64,000 nt of DNA. It comes from Planctomycetota bacterium (GTDB lineage: Bacteria; Planctomycetota; UBA1135; UBA2386). The stretch spans positions 62,001 to 126,000 of the forward strand of contig JACKIB010000013.1 of assembly GCA_020638695.1 (NCBI GenBank), given 5' to 3'. Positions 43,036-52,402 of this stretch are shown here, one piece after another. The notes beneath the pieces are model-generated. The model made no database searches. It was not told the DNA's origin and was given only the letters and a program-made list of their open reading frames with translations. Each line of letters opens with the position of its first letter. The stretch's first letter is position 1. The position numbers and the translations under genes were made by a program.

Positions 43036-45411
43036 ATGCCAAGCCCCGCGCGCGCACCGCGCCAAGCCCTCGCGCTGGCATTCGCCTTCGCCGCCACCGT
43101 GGCCTGCTCCGAACGGCAGCAGCCCGGCCAACCAACGCCCCCCCAGACCGCCCGGTCCGCCGATCCCGGCGACCACGACGCGCTCGGACCGCTGCCGGAG
43201 TCGGTCGGCGGGTGGCGCGTTTCGCGCGGCGCCAACGCCGGCTACGTGCCTGATCAGGCGTGCAAGGAATGCCACCAGCAGCTGTTCGACAGCTACCAGG
43301 CGATGGGGATGGCACGCTCGTTCTACCGGCCGGATCCGGCGAAGGCGGTGGAGAGCTTCGGCACCCCGTTCGTCCAGACCGCGACCGGACGGTCCTACGA
43401 GATGGTGCAGCGCGACGGGAAGTACCTACTCCGCCGCTACCTGCTCGATCGCGAGGGGAAGCGCTATGCCGAGTACGAAGCCGAAGTCGCTTGGGTCATC
43501 GGCTCCGGAAACCACGTGCGCAGTTACCTGTCGCAGAACCGCTACGGCGAACTCAAGGAGCTGCCACTCTCGTGGTACCCGGGGCACGGCTGGGGTATGT
43601 CGCCCGGCTACGACCACCCAGGGCACAAGCGGTTCGAACGCGTCATCACCCGAGGCTGCATGTTCTGCCACAACGCCTACCCGGAGATCCCGGTGGGCGC
43701 CGATCGCGCCGATCGCGCGTTCCGCTTCCCGGCCGAGCTGCCACACGGCATCGGCTGCCAGCGATGCCACGGGCCCGGGGCGCGGCACATCGAGCAAGCC
43801 GCCAGGGAAGAGCCCCGCGACGAGGACGTGCGCGCGCGAATCTACAACCCGGGCCGGGCCAGCCTGACCGAGCGCGAACAGCTGTGCGCGAGCTGCCACC
43901 TGCAGCCGGAGTCGATGGTCGGCGAGCTGCTGACGACCCGCTTCGACGTCCCCGAGTTCAGCCTGCGCCCCGGCCAACCGCTCGAGCAGCACCGGGTCTA
44001 CCTGGATCACGGTGCGGCAGCTGAACGCAGCGAGCGCTTCCAGGTGAACCATCACGGCTACCGACTGCGGCAGAGCCGCTGCTACACGGTGTCGGGCAAA
44101 CTGACCTGCGTCACCTGCCACGACCCGCACCGCAAGGTCGCTGCGGCGGAGCGGCCCGCGTTCTACCGCGCCAAGTGCGCCGGTTGCCACCGCCCCACCG
44201 ACTGCCGCGGACCGGGAATGTCCGACTCGAACAAGGCCGCAGCGAGCGACTGTGTCGCCTGTCACATGCCCACGCGACGGCCGATCGACGTCGTGCTCGC
44301 CAAGGTCACCGACCACCGCATCGCCCGCCGGCGTCCTGGCGGCGGCGCCGAGGCAGCACCCCCCACGGAGTCCATGCCCGACCCCCGCGGACACACCGCG
44401 CACCCCCTGTTCCCCGGCTCGAACGATCCACAGCTGCGGCTGTTCGAGCTGCTGGCATTCCTCCCCAGCGAGCCCGCCAAGACTCGGCGCCAGCTACGCG
44501 ACGAGTTCCTGAGCAGCCGGCCGCACGGGATCGACGCGTACCTGCGGGTCGGTCGCGCGTTGCTCCTCGACGACGATCCGTCGCTGGCGCTCGGCGTGCT
44601 GCACGAAGCGGTCGAGAAGTTCCCGAACGACGCCGCGACCCACTGGGCACTGGGGGACGCGCTGCTGGCCGCTGCACAGATCGACCCCGCGATGGCCGCC
44701 CTGCAGAAGGCACGCCGGATGGCGCCCGATCATCCCGGGATCCTGCGCTCCCACGCCGAGGCACACTCCAAGCGCGGCGCCTGGCCGCTGGCCGTGGCCG
44801 ACTACGCCCGATCGCTGGAGCTTCGCGAGGACGACCGGTTGACGCTGCAGGGCTACGCGGAAGCGTTGATCAAGACCGGGAAGTCCGAGCAGGCGCGCCA
44901 CACGCTACTGCGGGTGTTCGCGATGAATCCGAGTGACGAGTACTCGGCGATCATGGCGGCGCGCCTGGCCGGGCTCGACGGGCAGTACTCGGAGCAGATG
45001 CGCATCCTGCGCCAAGCTTCGACCCATTTGCCCGAGATCACCCTGCACTGGATCGGCGAGCTGCTGACGTCACCCGATGCCCGCTCGCGCGACCCGGCTA
45101 CCGCCTTGCGCCTGGCCGAGGGCCTGCAGACCTCGGGAACCCACCGCAAGAGTGCTCGCCTCGCGATCGCGTTCGCCGCGCTGTTCACCGAGGCCGAGGG
45201 CGACCACGCTTCGCGGCTCCGGGCGGCGCGCGACGCGGGCGCCGATCCAGCCTGCTGCACCGGCCTCGAGATCCTCGGCTCCGTGCGCAGCGGCCGCCCA
45301 CCCGCCCCGCTGCTCCTGCAGCGCTACCGGCAGGAACTCGGCCAACCCGAACCCGACGCGCTGCGTGGACCGATCTCCCGGGCGATTCGCGACGCGGATC
45401 GCGGCCGCTGA
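43036..45411 (+). CDS. Seven-heme cytochrome c lipoprotein with TPR domain
   Basis: 791 residues from ATG 43036. The signal ends near TVACS, a lipobox-like site. Seven CxxCH heme motifs are present, with first Cys at about 76 (CKECH), 208 (CMFCH), 241 (CQRCH), 284 (CASCH), 358 (CVTCH), 381 (CAGCH) and 406 (CVACH); the order and spacing recall cytochrome c554/NrfA-like multiheme proteins. Residues ~490-791 are TPR repeats (LALGVLHEAVEKFPNDAATH, WPLAVADYARSLELREDDRL). It is predicted to be a periplasmic or surface electron-transfer protein whose TPR part recruits partners. It lies before the second TMTC/TPR/CRTAC1 module on the same strand. The electron donor and acceptor are unknown. Confidence 0.9.
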   Translation: MPSPARAPRQALALAFAFAATVACSERQQPGQPTPPQTARSADPGDHDALGPLPESVGGWRVSRGANAGYVPDQACKECHQQLFDSYQAMGMARSFYRPDPAKAVESFGTPFVQTATGRSYEMVQRDGKYLLRRYLLDREGKRYAEYEAEVAWVIGSGNHVRSYLSQNRYGELKELPLSWYPGHGWGMSPGYDHPGHKRFERVITRGCMFCHNAYPEIPVGADRADRAFRFPAELPHGIGCQRCHGPGARHIEQAAREEPRDEDVRARIYNPGRASLTEREQLCASCHLQPESMVGELLTTRFDVPEFSLRPGQPLEQHRVYLDHGAAAERSERFQVNHHGYRLRQSRCYTVSGKLTCVTCHDPHRKVAAAERPAFYRAKCAGCHRPTDCRGPGMSDSNKAAASDCVACHMPTRRPIDVVLAKVTDHRIARRRPGGGAEAAPPTESMPDPRGHTAHPLFPGSNDPQLRLFELLAFLPSEPAKTRRQLRDEFLSSRPHGIDAYLRVGRALLLDDDPSLALGVLHEAVEKFPNDAATHWALGDALLAAAQIDPAMAALQKARRMAPDHPGILRSHAEAHSKRGAWPLAVADYARSLELREDDRLTLQGYAEALIKTGKSEQARHTLLRVFAMNPSDEYSAIMAARLAGLDGQYSEQMRILRQASTHLPEITLHWIGELLTSPDARSRDPATALRLAEGLQTSGTHRKSARLAIAFAALFTEAEGDHASRLRAARDAGADPACCTGLEILGSVRSGRPPAPLLLQRYRQELGQPEPDALRGPISRAIRDADRGR

Positions 45412-45626
45412 GCCACCGCGCCCGCGGACCGCGCAGCGCTTCCGCCACCTCCGTCGTCCGGCATCCCACGGACGGGCCCGAGCAACCCGTGGTCATGGCG
45501 CCATTGGGTCTGCAAAAACTCACCCTGGGCGGGGATTCGCCACGCTTGCGGCCCGCGGCATCCGCCAAGATGTCGCCGCGACTCGTGCGCTGCCCTGCTC
45601 GGCGGCACCACTGCGCGTTCCGCCCG

Positions 45627-47717
45627 ATGCAGGAGTTACCACAGAAGCCGCCGCGACGCCTGCTCTGGGCGCTGCTGCTCGGTGTCGTGTTGCTGTATTC
45701 CCCGAGTCTGCGCAACGGCTACGTCATGGACGACGAGCCGATCGTCGGGTCGACCTGGATCCGCGAGCGCGGCAAGCCCGATCCGGTGATGACGCGGGCC
45801 GCGAACGAGAGCTGGTTCCACTACTTCGGCAAGCTGTTCGTCACCCACTACTGGAACACCGAGTCGCACAACGACGGGCTGTACCGCCCCACGGCGACAT
45901 TCAGCTACGCCGTGGTCTACCAGCTCGCTGGACGACACCTGGCAGCCGAGGAACTGCCGCAACACGTGGTCAACGTGCTGTGCCACGCGTGGGCCGTGTG
46001 GCTAGTCGTGTTGTTGTCACTCCGGTTCGGCCTCTCACCCACCGCGTCGCTGCTCTGCGGGGTGCTGTTCGGCGTGCACGCGATCCACAGCGAAGTCGTG
46101 TCCGGCATCGTCGGGCGGGCCGAGATGTTCGCGTTCTGCTTCGGGGCACAGGCACTGCTGTGCTTCGCGCGGCCCGGTTTGCGCAACGCGGGGCTCGCCG
46201 CCCTGCTGTTCCTCGCGGCGTTCGGCGCCAAGGAGAGCGCGCTGGCATGGATCCCGTTCGCGCTCTGCTTCCAGTTGGCCCGGGGTTGGCAAACCGAACC
46301 CGGCGCGAATCGCTGGGCAGGCATACGACGGCCTGTGCTCGTTCGGCTGCTCGCGGTGCTCGGCGCCGCCTTGGTTCCGTACCTGCTGCTGCGTTGGTAC
46401 ACCTTCCGGCTCGACGCGCCGATCGCGCTCGCCGCGGACTACTCGAGCAACCCACTGGTCGGCGCACCTGCGGTGGAACGCGTGCTGACCGCCACCAAGG
46501 TACTGGGTTACGGCCTCTGGCTCTGCGTCGCGCCATTCAAGCTGAGCTGCTTGTACGGCCCGGCGGTGTTCTCGACCGTCCAGTCGGCCGGCGACCCGTG
46601 GTTGCTCGGCGCGGCCGTGCTGCACCTCGGGCTGGTGGCAGCTGGCCTCGCACTGGCGCGCCGCGTCCCGGCGCTGTTTCTCGCCGTGGCCTGCTTCTAC
46701 GGCTTCGCCTTCCTGACCTCGAACATCCCACTCGCGATCGGCACGGTGTTCGGCGAGCGCCTGTACTACACGCCGAGCCTCGGCGTCTGCCTCGGCGCAG
46801 CACTGTGGTGGGACCGGGTGGGACGCACCGGACGACGCGTCATGCTCGGGCTGTTGACCGCGTGGTGCGCCGCCAACGCTGCGATGACGGTGCACCGCTG
46901 CCTGATCTGGCACGACACCTGCGCGGTGTTCAAGCACGACGTGGAAGTGTTCCCCGAGAGCATCGATCTGCAGCGCAAGGTCGCGGCGTGCTATTCGATC
47001 TTCGGACCCGAGATCGATCTGCCACGCGCGATCCGCCACCTGCAGGAAGCGAAGCGGATCTACCCGGACTTCGTCCACGCCTACCGCGAGTTGGCGGACA
47101 TCTACCGCAAGCAACACCGCTACGCGGATGCGCTGGCGGAGTACCGCGCCAGCCTCACGCTGCACTACGCCGAACTGCCGGGCGCGGAGAGCATGGCGCA
47201 CATGGGGATCGGCGACTGCCTTGCAGCGATGTCCGGCCGCGCGCAGGGTGCCGAGCGGGATCGCCTGATGCGCGAGGCGCTGCACAGCTACCGCCGCATC
47301 CTGGACCTGCCGCAATTCGGCGATTCGCACCGCAAGGCGTTCCAGAAGCTGTTCGAGAAGGCCGGCACGTTGCTGCCCCGAACCGAGCTCGCGGCGCTGT
47401 ACGAACGCGCGACCAAAGTCGTCGGCGAAGACCACAAGCTCGCGATCCTGATGGGCGTCGCGGCGTACCGCGTCGGACTGCCTCCGTCGTACGTCACCAA
47501 ACCGATGGGTTGGGCGTTTCAGCACACCCCGGCCGCCGATCGCACCCGGGACTTCTGGCTGTCGCAGTTGTTCTACAGCGACGCGTTGCTGGCGGAGGGG
47601 CGCGGCGCGGATGCGCGGCAGCTGCTCGAGGTGCTGCTGACCCGTCCCGAACTCGATGCTGCACGGCAGGCCGAGGTCCGCCAGCAGTTGCGCGAAGATC
47701 CCCGGCTGCGGCACTGA
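45627..47717 (+). CDS. TMTC-like GT-C membrane glycosyltransferase with TPR tail, copy 3
   Basis: 696 residues from ATG 45627. The first helix (LLWALLLGVVLLYSPSL) is followed by a loop with MDDEP (Asp35, Asp36), then YRPTATFSYAVVYQLAG, QHVVNVLCHAWAVWLVVLLS and FGVHAIHSEVVSGIVGRAEM, the same landmarks as the copies at 33626 and 35978 and as eukaryotic TMTC enzymes. The C-terminal third is TPR-like (HLQEAKRIYPDFVHAYRELA, YADALAEYRASL). It is part of a same-strand run with the cytochrome gene upstream and the TPR lipoprotein gene downstream. Protein O-glycosylation is inferred from the fold; the sugar and the target are unknown. Confidence 0.82.
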   Translation: MQELPQKPPRRLLWALLLGVVLLYSPSLRNGYVMDDEPIVGSTWIRERGKPDPVMTRAANESWFHYFGKLFVTHYWNTESHNDGLYRPTATFSYAVVYQLAGRHLAAEELPQHVVNVLCHAWAVWLVVLLSLRFGLSPTASLLCGVLFGVHAIHSEVVSGIVGRAEMFAFCFGAQALLCFARPGLRNAGLAALLFLAAFGAKESALAWIPFALCFQLARGWQTEPGANRWAGIRRPVLVRLLAVLGAALVPYLLLRWYTFRLDAPIALAADYSSNPLVGAPAVERVLTATKVLGYGLWLCVAPFKLSCLYGPAVFSTVQSAGDPWLLGAAVLHLGLVAAGLALARRVPALFLAVACFYGFAFLTSNIPLAIGTVFGERLYYTPSLGVCLGAALWWDRVGRTGRRVMLGLLTAWCAANAAMTVHRCLIWHDTCAVFKHDVEVFPESIDLQRKVAACYSIFGPEIDLPRAIRHLQEAKRIYPDFVHAYRELADIYRKQHRYADALAEYRASLTLHYAELPGAESMAHMGIGDCLAAMSGRAQGAERDRLMREALHSYRRILDLPQFGDSHRKAFQKLFEKAGTLLPRTELAALYERATKVVGEDHKLAILMGVAAYRVGLPPSYVTKPMGWAFQHTPAADRTRDFWLSQLFYSDALLAEGRGADARQLLEVLLTRPELDAARQAEVRQQLREDPRLRH

Positions 47718-47840
47718 ACCATGCGGGTGGCACGGGACTCAGCGCAGGGAGTGAATCACCCGGGACGTTGCGTGATCTCACGGCGCTGCCCGCGACCGGT
47801 CCGGGCTACAGTGGCCGATGTGCAGCATGCTGAATCCAGG

Positions 47841-49091
47841 ATGCCGGGGCCGGTGAAGAACCTCGGCGACACACCACCGGGGCCCTGCGTCCGAGGTTCG
47901 CGGCACACGTATCAGGCCGATCGATCCGCTCGCTGCGTCAGTCGAGGGGCACTCGCGAGTTTGGTCGGAATCCTGGCGGGACTGCTGGTCGGATGCGGCC
48001 AGAGCGAGTCGCCGTTCCAGAGCGTCGGCAACGAGACGCTCGCCAAGGCCCGGCAGCTGCGGGAGCGCTTCGACTACGAGGGTGCACTGATCGAGGTCGA
48101 CCGCTTCCTCCGCGCCAATCCGGGGCACCGCGGGGCACAGGTGCTGAAGGCGGAAGTCCTGCTCAACCTCGACCGGTTGGACGATGCGGACCGCCTGCTC
48201 GGGACGATGCAGATCGCGTCCGCCGGCGATCCCGTGGCCCGAGCGCTACTCGGCCTGGTGCGCAAGCAACAGGGCAGGACGAAGGAAGCCCTGGAGTTGT
48301 TGCGGTCGGTACCGGCAAAGCACGTGCCCCGACTCCAGTTCGCCGAACTGCTGGTCGACGCCGGCGACTGGAAGACAGCAGCCGCCGAAGTGAGTGCACT
48401 GCTGGTCGACGATCCCTGGCATCCGTCGGCCTACTTCATGATGAGCAAGATCGACGGACACCGCGGCCGCGAAACGCACGCCGAGGCCTGGGCCGCGCTG
48501 CACCGCGCACACCGGCTGATCCGCCAGCGCGAGACCCTGTTGCGCAACCGCAGCGCCAGCGGCGACGTCGCCAACGCCCAACGGCGGTTGGCGGAAGCCC
48601 TGCACGAGTCGGGTGCCTGGTACGAAGCGCTGGCGCTGCTGCAACAGTCCGCGCGGTCCGATGGAACGCGACCGGAGACCTTCCGGCTGATGGCCAAGAT
48701 CCTCACAGAGCTGGGCCAGCACGCGGCGGCTCGCCCGTGCTACGCACGACTCGCGAAGCTCTCACCACAGGATGCGGAGGCGGCGGCGCACCTGGCCCAG
48801 GAGCTGCCATCGCGCCCGGCTCTCGAGGTCGCCCGCGAGCACGCCAAAGCCGGTCGAACCGCCCAGGCGCGCGCCACCGCGTTGTTCGCCGCCAAGCAGA
48901 ACATGCGCGACCCCGACGCCCTGCGCCTGGTCGTCGAACTGCACTCCGAACCCGGCGACGGGTTCGTGCGACTGTGGGCTCTGCGCCAAGCGGTGCGCAC
49001 CGCACCCCGAGATCCCGAACTCCCCCGACTCGCCGCGCAGACCGCCGCGGCGCTCGCTGTGCCGGACCCGACTACCGCTGGCGCACGGTGA
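47841..49091 (+). CDS. TPR lipoprotein, copy 2
   Basis: About 416 residues from ATG 47841, chosen as the last good start before the lipoprotein signal (GALASLVGILAGLLVGCGQ); the frame is open back to 47721. The TPR-like repeats begin at ~70 (LAKARQLRERFDYEGALIEV). The C-terminal ~90 residues (ALEVAREHAKAGRTAQARAT, ALFAAKQNMRDPDA, GDGFVRLWALRQA) are close to the paralogue at 30596-31795. The stop lies 20 bases inside the convergent CRTAC1 gene, so the 3' ends overlap, whereas in the first module they are 4 bases apart. Likely partner of the CRTAC1 lipoprotein. Confidence 0.82.
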   Translation: MPGPVKNLGDTPPGPCVRGSRHTYQADRSARCVSRGALASLVGILAGLLVGCGQSESPFQSVGNETLAKARQLRERFDYEGALIEVDRFLRANPGHRGAQVLKAEVLLNLDRLDDADRLLGTMQIASAGDPVARALLGLVRKQQGRTKEALELLRSVPAKHVPRLQFAELLVDAGDWKTAAAEVSALLVDDPWHPSAYFMMSKIDGHRGRETHAEAWAALHRAHRLIRQRETLLRNRSASGDVANAQRRLAEALHESGAWYEALALLQQSARSDGTRPETFRLMAKILTELGQHAAARPCYARLAKLSPQDAEAAAHLAQELPSRPALEVAREHAKAGRTAQARATALFAAKQNMRDPDALRLVVELHSEPGDGFVRLWALRQAVRTAPRDPELPRLAAQTAAALAVPDPTTAGAR

Positions 49092-50823
49092 GGATCCGGT
49101 TCGGCTCGACGCCGTCCAACACCTGCGTCTTGCCGTCCGGCCAGCAGATCTCGATCCGGTCGATGCGCTGCGCCCGGCCGATCCCGAAGTGCGGCCGTGG
49201 GTCGCTCTGGGACAGGTAGGCGCCGCCGCCGCGCACCACCGCGAGCTGCGTCTTGCCTCCCGCCGTGAGCTTCACCGTGGCCCCCACCGCGTCGGCGCGA
49301 CCTCCGACCGGCTGCAGAACCAGGGTGATCCACCCGGCTCGCGGCGACTCGTTCCGCAGGATCACCGGGCTGCCCTGCAGGTTGTTCACCACGATGTCCA
49401 GATCGCCGTCGTGGTCCAGGTCGCCGACCGCACTGCCACGCCCGACCAGCGCCCGAGCGAAGTGGTCGCCTGCACCGCGACTCACGTCGTCGAACCCGCC
49501 GGAACCATCGTTGAGCAACAGCTGGTCGCGCACCCCGTAGCGCTGCTCGTACGGCGCGTCGTCGCCGACTTCCGGCTGCTTCCCCACGCCACCGTTGCAC
49601 AGGAACAGGTCGAGGTCGCCGTCGTTGTCGGCATCGAACAGATTGGGCGAGAACCCGGTGAAGCGAACCGTCGCCGCATGGAGACGAGTCGTGCGCGAAA
49701 CGTCCTCGAACGTGCCCCCGAGTCCGCGATACAGCGCACAGCCCTCGCCGCGCAGCGTCGGACTGACCAAGTCCAGCCGACCGTCGCCGTCGACATCGCC
49801 GACATCCACCCCCATCGTCGATTCACTCGCACCCTGCTGATCGTAGGCGAGCCCCGACCGAACCGAGTTCTCCTGGAACTTCCCGCCCCCGAGGTTGCGG
49901 AAGTAGAAGTTGTCCATCGCGTCGTTGGCGACGAACACGTCCGGCTTGCCATCGGCATCGAGATCGACGCAGGCCAGTCCCATCCCGCGGCCGTCGGCAC
50001 GGTACAGCCCGGCCTGCCGGGTGCACTCGGTGAACGTCCCGTCGTGGTTGTTGCGGAACAGCAAGTCCGGCGCCCCTTGGAATTCGATCGGCGAGGTGTA
50101 GTCCGACCGCTTCTTGCCGAGCTCGGACTGCAGCGTGTAGGTGAGGTAGTTCTGCACGTAGAGATCGAGCCAACCGTCCCCGTCGAAGTCGAAGAACGCA
50201 CACGACTGCCCAAACCCCACGCTGCGGATCCCCGCCGCGGCCGTGACGTCGGTGAAATGACCCTTGCCGTCGTTGCGGTACAGCCGGTCGGCACCGAAGT
50301 TGGTGACGAACACGTCGAGGTCGCCATCGCGGTCGTAGTCAGCGACGCAGCACCCCTGGCCATAGCCACTGTCCCCGAGGCCCGAACTCCCGGTCACGTC
50401 CTCGAAGGTCCCATCGCCCTTGTTGCGGAACAGCGCGTTGGTGCACTTCGGGTCGGCGGTGCCGACCAGTTGGTTGCCGTTGATCAGGTAGATGTCCAGC
50501 CAACCATCGCCATCGGCATCGAACAGAGCCACGCCCGCCCCCATGCTCTCGGGGTAGAGGAACTGGCCCGTCGCTCCGTTGACGTGCCGGAACACCACCC
50601 CGCTGTTCGCAGTGACGTCGCGGAACACAACGGCCGATGCGGCCGCAGCCGAGGGCGGTGGCACCGCTCCGCCGGGCTTGGTTCCGCAGCCCGCACACCA
50701 GACGACCCCGGCGAGGGCGGTGGCGGTGGCGGCGTGGAACGAGCGGAGGGGCGAGCGCGAGCGGACGGGAGGAAACGCCGCAACGGTCGGTCGGCAACCC
50801 GCGGTGGAAGGCACAGATCTCAT
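49072..50823 (-). CDS. CRTAC1-family FG-GAP / ASPIC-UnbV lipoprotein, copy 2
   Basis: 583 residues from ATG 50823. A lipoprotein-like signal ends ALAGVVWCAGCG. The propeller repeats carry DxDxDGxxD loops (DADGDGWLDIYLINGN, DYDRDGDLDVFVTNFGADRL, DFDGDGWLDLYVQNYLTYT, DVDGDGRLDLVSPTL, DADNDGDLDLFLCNG, DLDHDGDLDIVVNNLQG) that would bind calcium. The ASPIC/UnbV domain ends the protein (TVKLTAGGKTQLAVV, RPHFGIGRAQRIDRIEICWP). Sequence and layout closely follow the copy at 31800-33599, including GYGQGCC and ESTMGVDVGD. It converges on, and overlaps, the TPR lipoprotein gene. It is surface or periplasmic; molecular function unknown. Confidence 0.9.
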   Translation of the reverse strand: MRSVPSTAGCRPTVAAFPPVRSRSPLRSFHAATATALAGVVWCAGCGTKPGGAVPPPSAAAASAVVFRDVTANSGVVFRHVNGATGQFLYPESMGAGVALFDADGDGWLDIYLINGNQLVGTADPKCTNALFRNKGDGTFEDVTGSSGLGDSGYGQGCCVADYDRDGDLDVFVTNFGADRLYRNDGKGHFTDVTAAAGIRSVGFGQSCAFFDFDGDGWLDLYVQNYLTYTLQSELGKKRSDYTSPIEFQGAPDLLFRNNHDGTFTECTRQAGLYRADGRGMGLACVDLDADGKPDVFVANDAMDNFYFRNLGGGKFQENSVRSGLAYDQQGASESTMGVDVGDVDGDGRLDLVSPTLRGEGCALYRGLGGTFEDVSRTTRLHAATVRFTGFSPNLFDADNDGDLDLFLCNGGVGKQPEVGDDAPYEQRYGVRDQLLLNDGSGGFDDVSRGAGDHFARALVGRGSAVGDLDHDGDLDIVVNNLQGSPVILRNESPRAGWITLVLQPVGGRADAVGATVKLTAGGKTQLAVVRGGGAYLSQSDPRPHFGIGRAQRIDRIEICWPDGKTQVLDGVEPNRILTVRQR

Positions 50824-51203
50824 GGCTGGCTGTTGCTGACGTGGACTCCCGGACCGCAGCACCGCATTCCGCTGGGTAGACAACTCGCGGTGCAGGAGCG
50901 CAGCGGACGATCGACTGGTCGGGTTCGCATATGCTGCGACCCCCGCACGCTGGGCGCCAGTGTAGCGTCGCGCGAAGTCCGGCATCCGCGTTGGTCCGTG
51001 GTCCGTGCGGTTGCAGCGATGGCGGTCGTTCGTCCGCGGGTCGTCACGAGGACGCAGCTGTGTGGGTGAACTTCGTTGCGGACGCGGTGTTGTGTGCTGT
51101 GTCGTTCGAAGGGTCGGTTGGAGGTTGAAGTCCGCGGTCGCGAAGCGGACCAGCGTTGTCGCCGAGCCCGGTTGCCAGCGATCGGGTGCCAGGTGTGCTC
51201 GGC
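50824..51203. other. Intergenic region before the transposase remnant
   Basis: 380 bases upstream of the CRTAC1 gene. CATATGCTGCGACC near 50926 is the only AT-richer spot and could be part of its promoter. No coding sequence is supported. The right half is G/T-rich on the plus strand and leads into the repeat at 51204. Confidence 0.4.
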
Positions 51204-51254
51204 TCTTGGGGTGTGGGGCTCGGTCGGCCTCAACCTCTGAAACCGCGAGGGGAG
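51204..51254 (+). repeat. REP-like repeat, left copy (inverted relative to 52403-52455)
   Basis: Core CCTCAACCTCTGAAACCGCG with GGGGTGTGGGGCTC before it. The same order (GTGGGCTC, CCTCAACCTC, CTCTGAAGCCGCGGGG) occurs on the opposite strand at 52403-52455, so the two copies flank the transposase remnant in inverted orientation. Confidence 0.6.
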
Positions 51255-51294
51255 TGGGTGGAGTCCTGGGAGGGCGGGAGTGCGATGGTGGGCT

Positions 51295-51980
51295 TCAGCC
51301 GGGCACCTCGTGGTGACCGATCAGGCCGTGTCTTCGCCAGCCGACATTGAGGAGCCAGTTGCGAGCGTTTGCAACTGGCCGGGAAGGTCCTGACGGGGGT
51401 TTGCCGGTCAGCTTCTCGCGCCAACCGTCGAACCAGGACCCCGACGTGAAATAGTGATCTCCTGCGCCAACCGAACGCCGTGGCGGCGGGCGTTGTTCAG
51501 GACGTAGGCCAGCGCGTGGCGCACTTCGCGCGGCGTACGCAGGATGTGGTCGTGGTAACGATCGGCGAACACCTTGCCGGCGCGACGCCACAGTCGGTTC
51601 AAGGCTCGCGCAATACGAACCAACAACCCCTGCATACCGCGTGACAGGCACCTGCGGTCGATCGCCTCCACGATCATGTGCAGGTGGTTGCCTTGCACGG
51701 AGTAGTGCACCAGCCGAAACCCGTTGCGGTCGCAGCCCATGGCAAACGCCGCGCGCAGGACCGCGTACACGCCTTGACTCCGCAAAGACGGAAGCCCCCG
51801 CGTCAACCTCGTGGTCACGTGAACCGGGAAGCGTGAGGCCAACGCCGCGCGGCGGCGGTGTGACACCCCGGCCCGGTCACCCTTCGGCTTGGGCCCCGCC
51901 CCCCTACGCCGCCCTCCCCAGTTCAAACGAGGAAACGGGAGTAGACCCGTCTTGTCTTTCGCTCGCCCCGTCCTCATCAA
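51295..51980 (-). pseudogene. REP-associated tyrosine transposase (Y1/HUH), frameshifted
   Basis: An RAYT-like transposase remnant. The first frame, from 51980, has a typical lead (GGRRRGAGPKPKGDRAGVSH, then RFPVHVTTRL), the HUH motif in VQGNHLHMIVEA and YVLNNARRHG, then runs off at an early stop (51408). The missing C-terminus continues in another frame (YFTSGSWFDGWREKLTGK, VANARNWLLNVGWRRHGLIG) to 51295. The shift lies around 51450-51475. RAYTs normally nick and mobilise short palindromic REP sequences; this one is flanked by an inverted pair of related repeats and a large hairpin. Inactive unless the shift is a sequencing error. Confidence 0.8.
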
Positions 51981-52312
51981 GGCAGAATGCTACGTTCCCA
52001 CGTCGCGAACGTCAACAAGTAACTACTTGTTTTCACGCCAATTAGGCAACCATCACGAGCGATCCCGCGATGAACTTGTCGATCGCCAATCCACGTCCGT
52101 CGTACACCCGAACCATCCCAACTTGTTCGAGCACTGTTCCAGGAACCAGGCCAGCCACACAACTCCACGTTTTCACACCTAATCCGCCACGACCGCGCCG
52201 CGACCCAACCAGCACACCGCGCAATCGCCGATCGACCAGCATCACCGCACAACCCCACCCCACGCGAAGCGACTCACCCATACCCCACTTCACCCCATAC
52301 CCCACCCACTCC
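51981..52312. other. Intergenic region with strong strand asymmetry
   Basis: About 330 bases between the transposase remnant and the hairpin. The plus strand is rich in C and A and poor in G from ~52150 on. Frames are open on the minus strand, but no protein family is recognisable. The sequence may be 3' untranslated sequence of selD or filler of the transposase unit. Confidence 0.4.
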
Positions 52313-52398
52313 CCCGCGGCCCCGTCGCCGTCGGCATCGGTCGCTCCTAGCCGAGCGAAGCGAGCCTGGACCGATGCCGACGGCGACGGGGCTGCGGG
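52313..52398. repeat. Large hairpin with 30-bp arms
   Basis: Arms at 52313-52342 and 52369-52398 pair over 30 bases with one mismatch (left ends GTCGGCATCGGTC, right starts GACCGATGCCGAC). The 26-base loop contains the small palindrome-like GCCGAGCGAAGCGAGCC. It lies between the REP-like right repeat and the transposase remnant, 105 bases beyond the selD stop on the minus strand. Confidence 0.85.
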
Positions 52399-52402
52399 AG
52401 AG

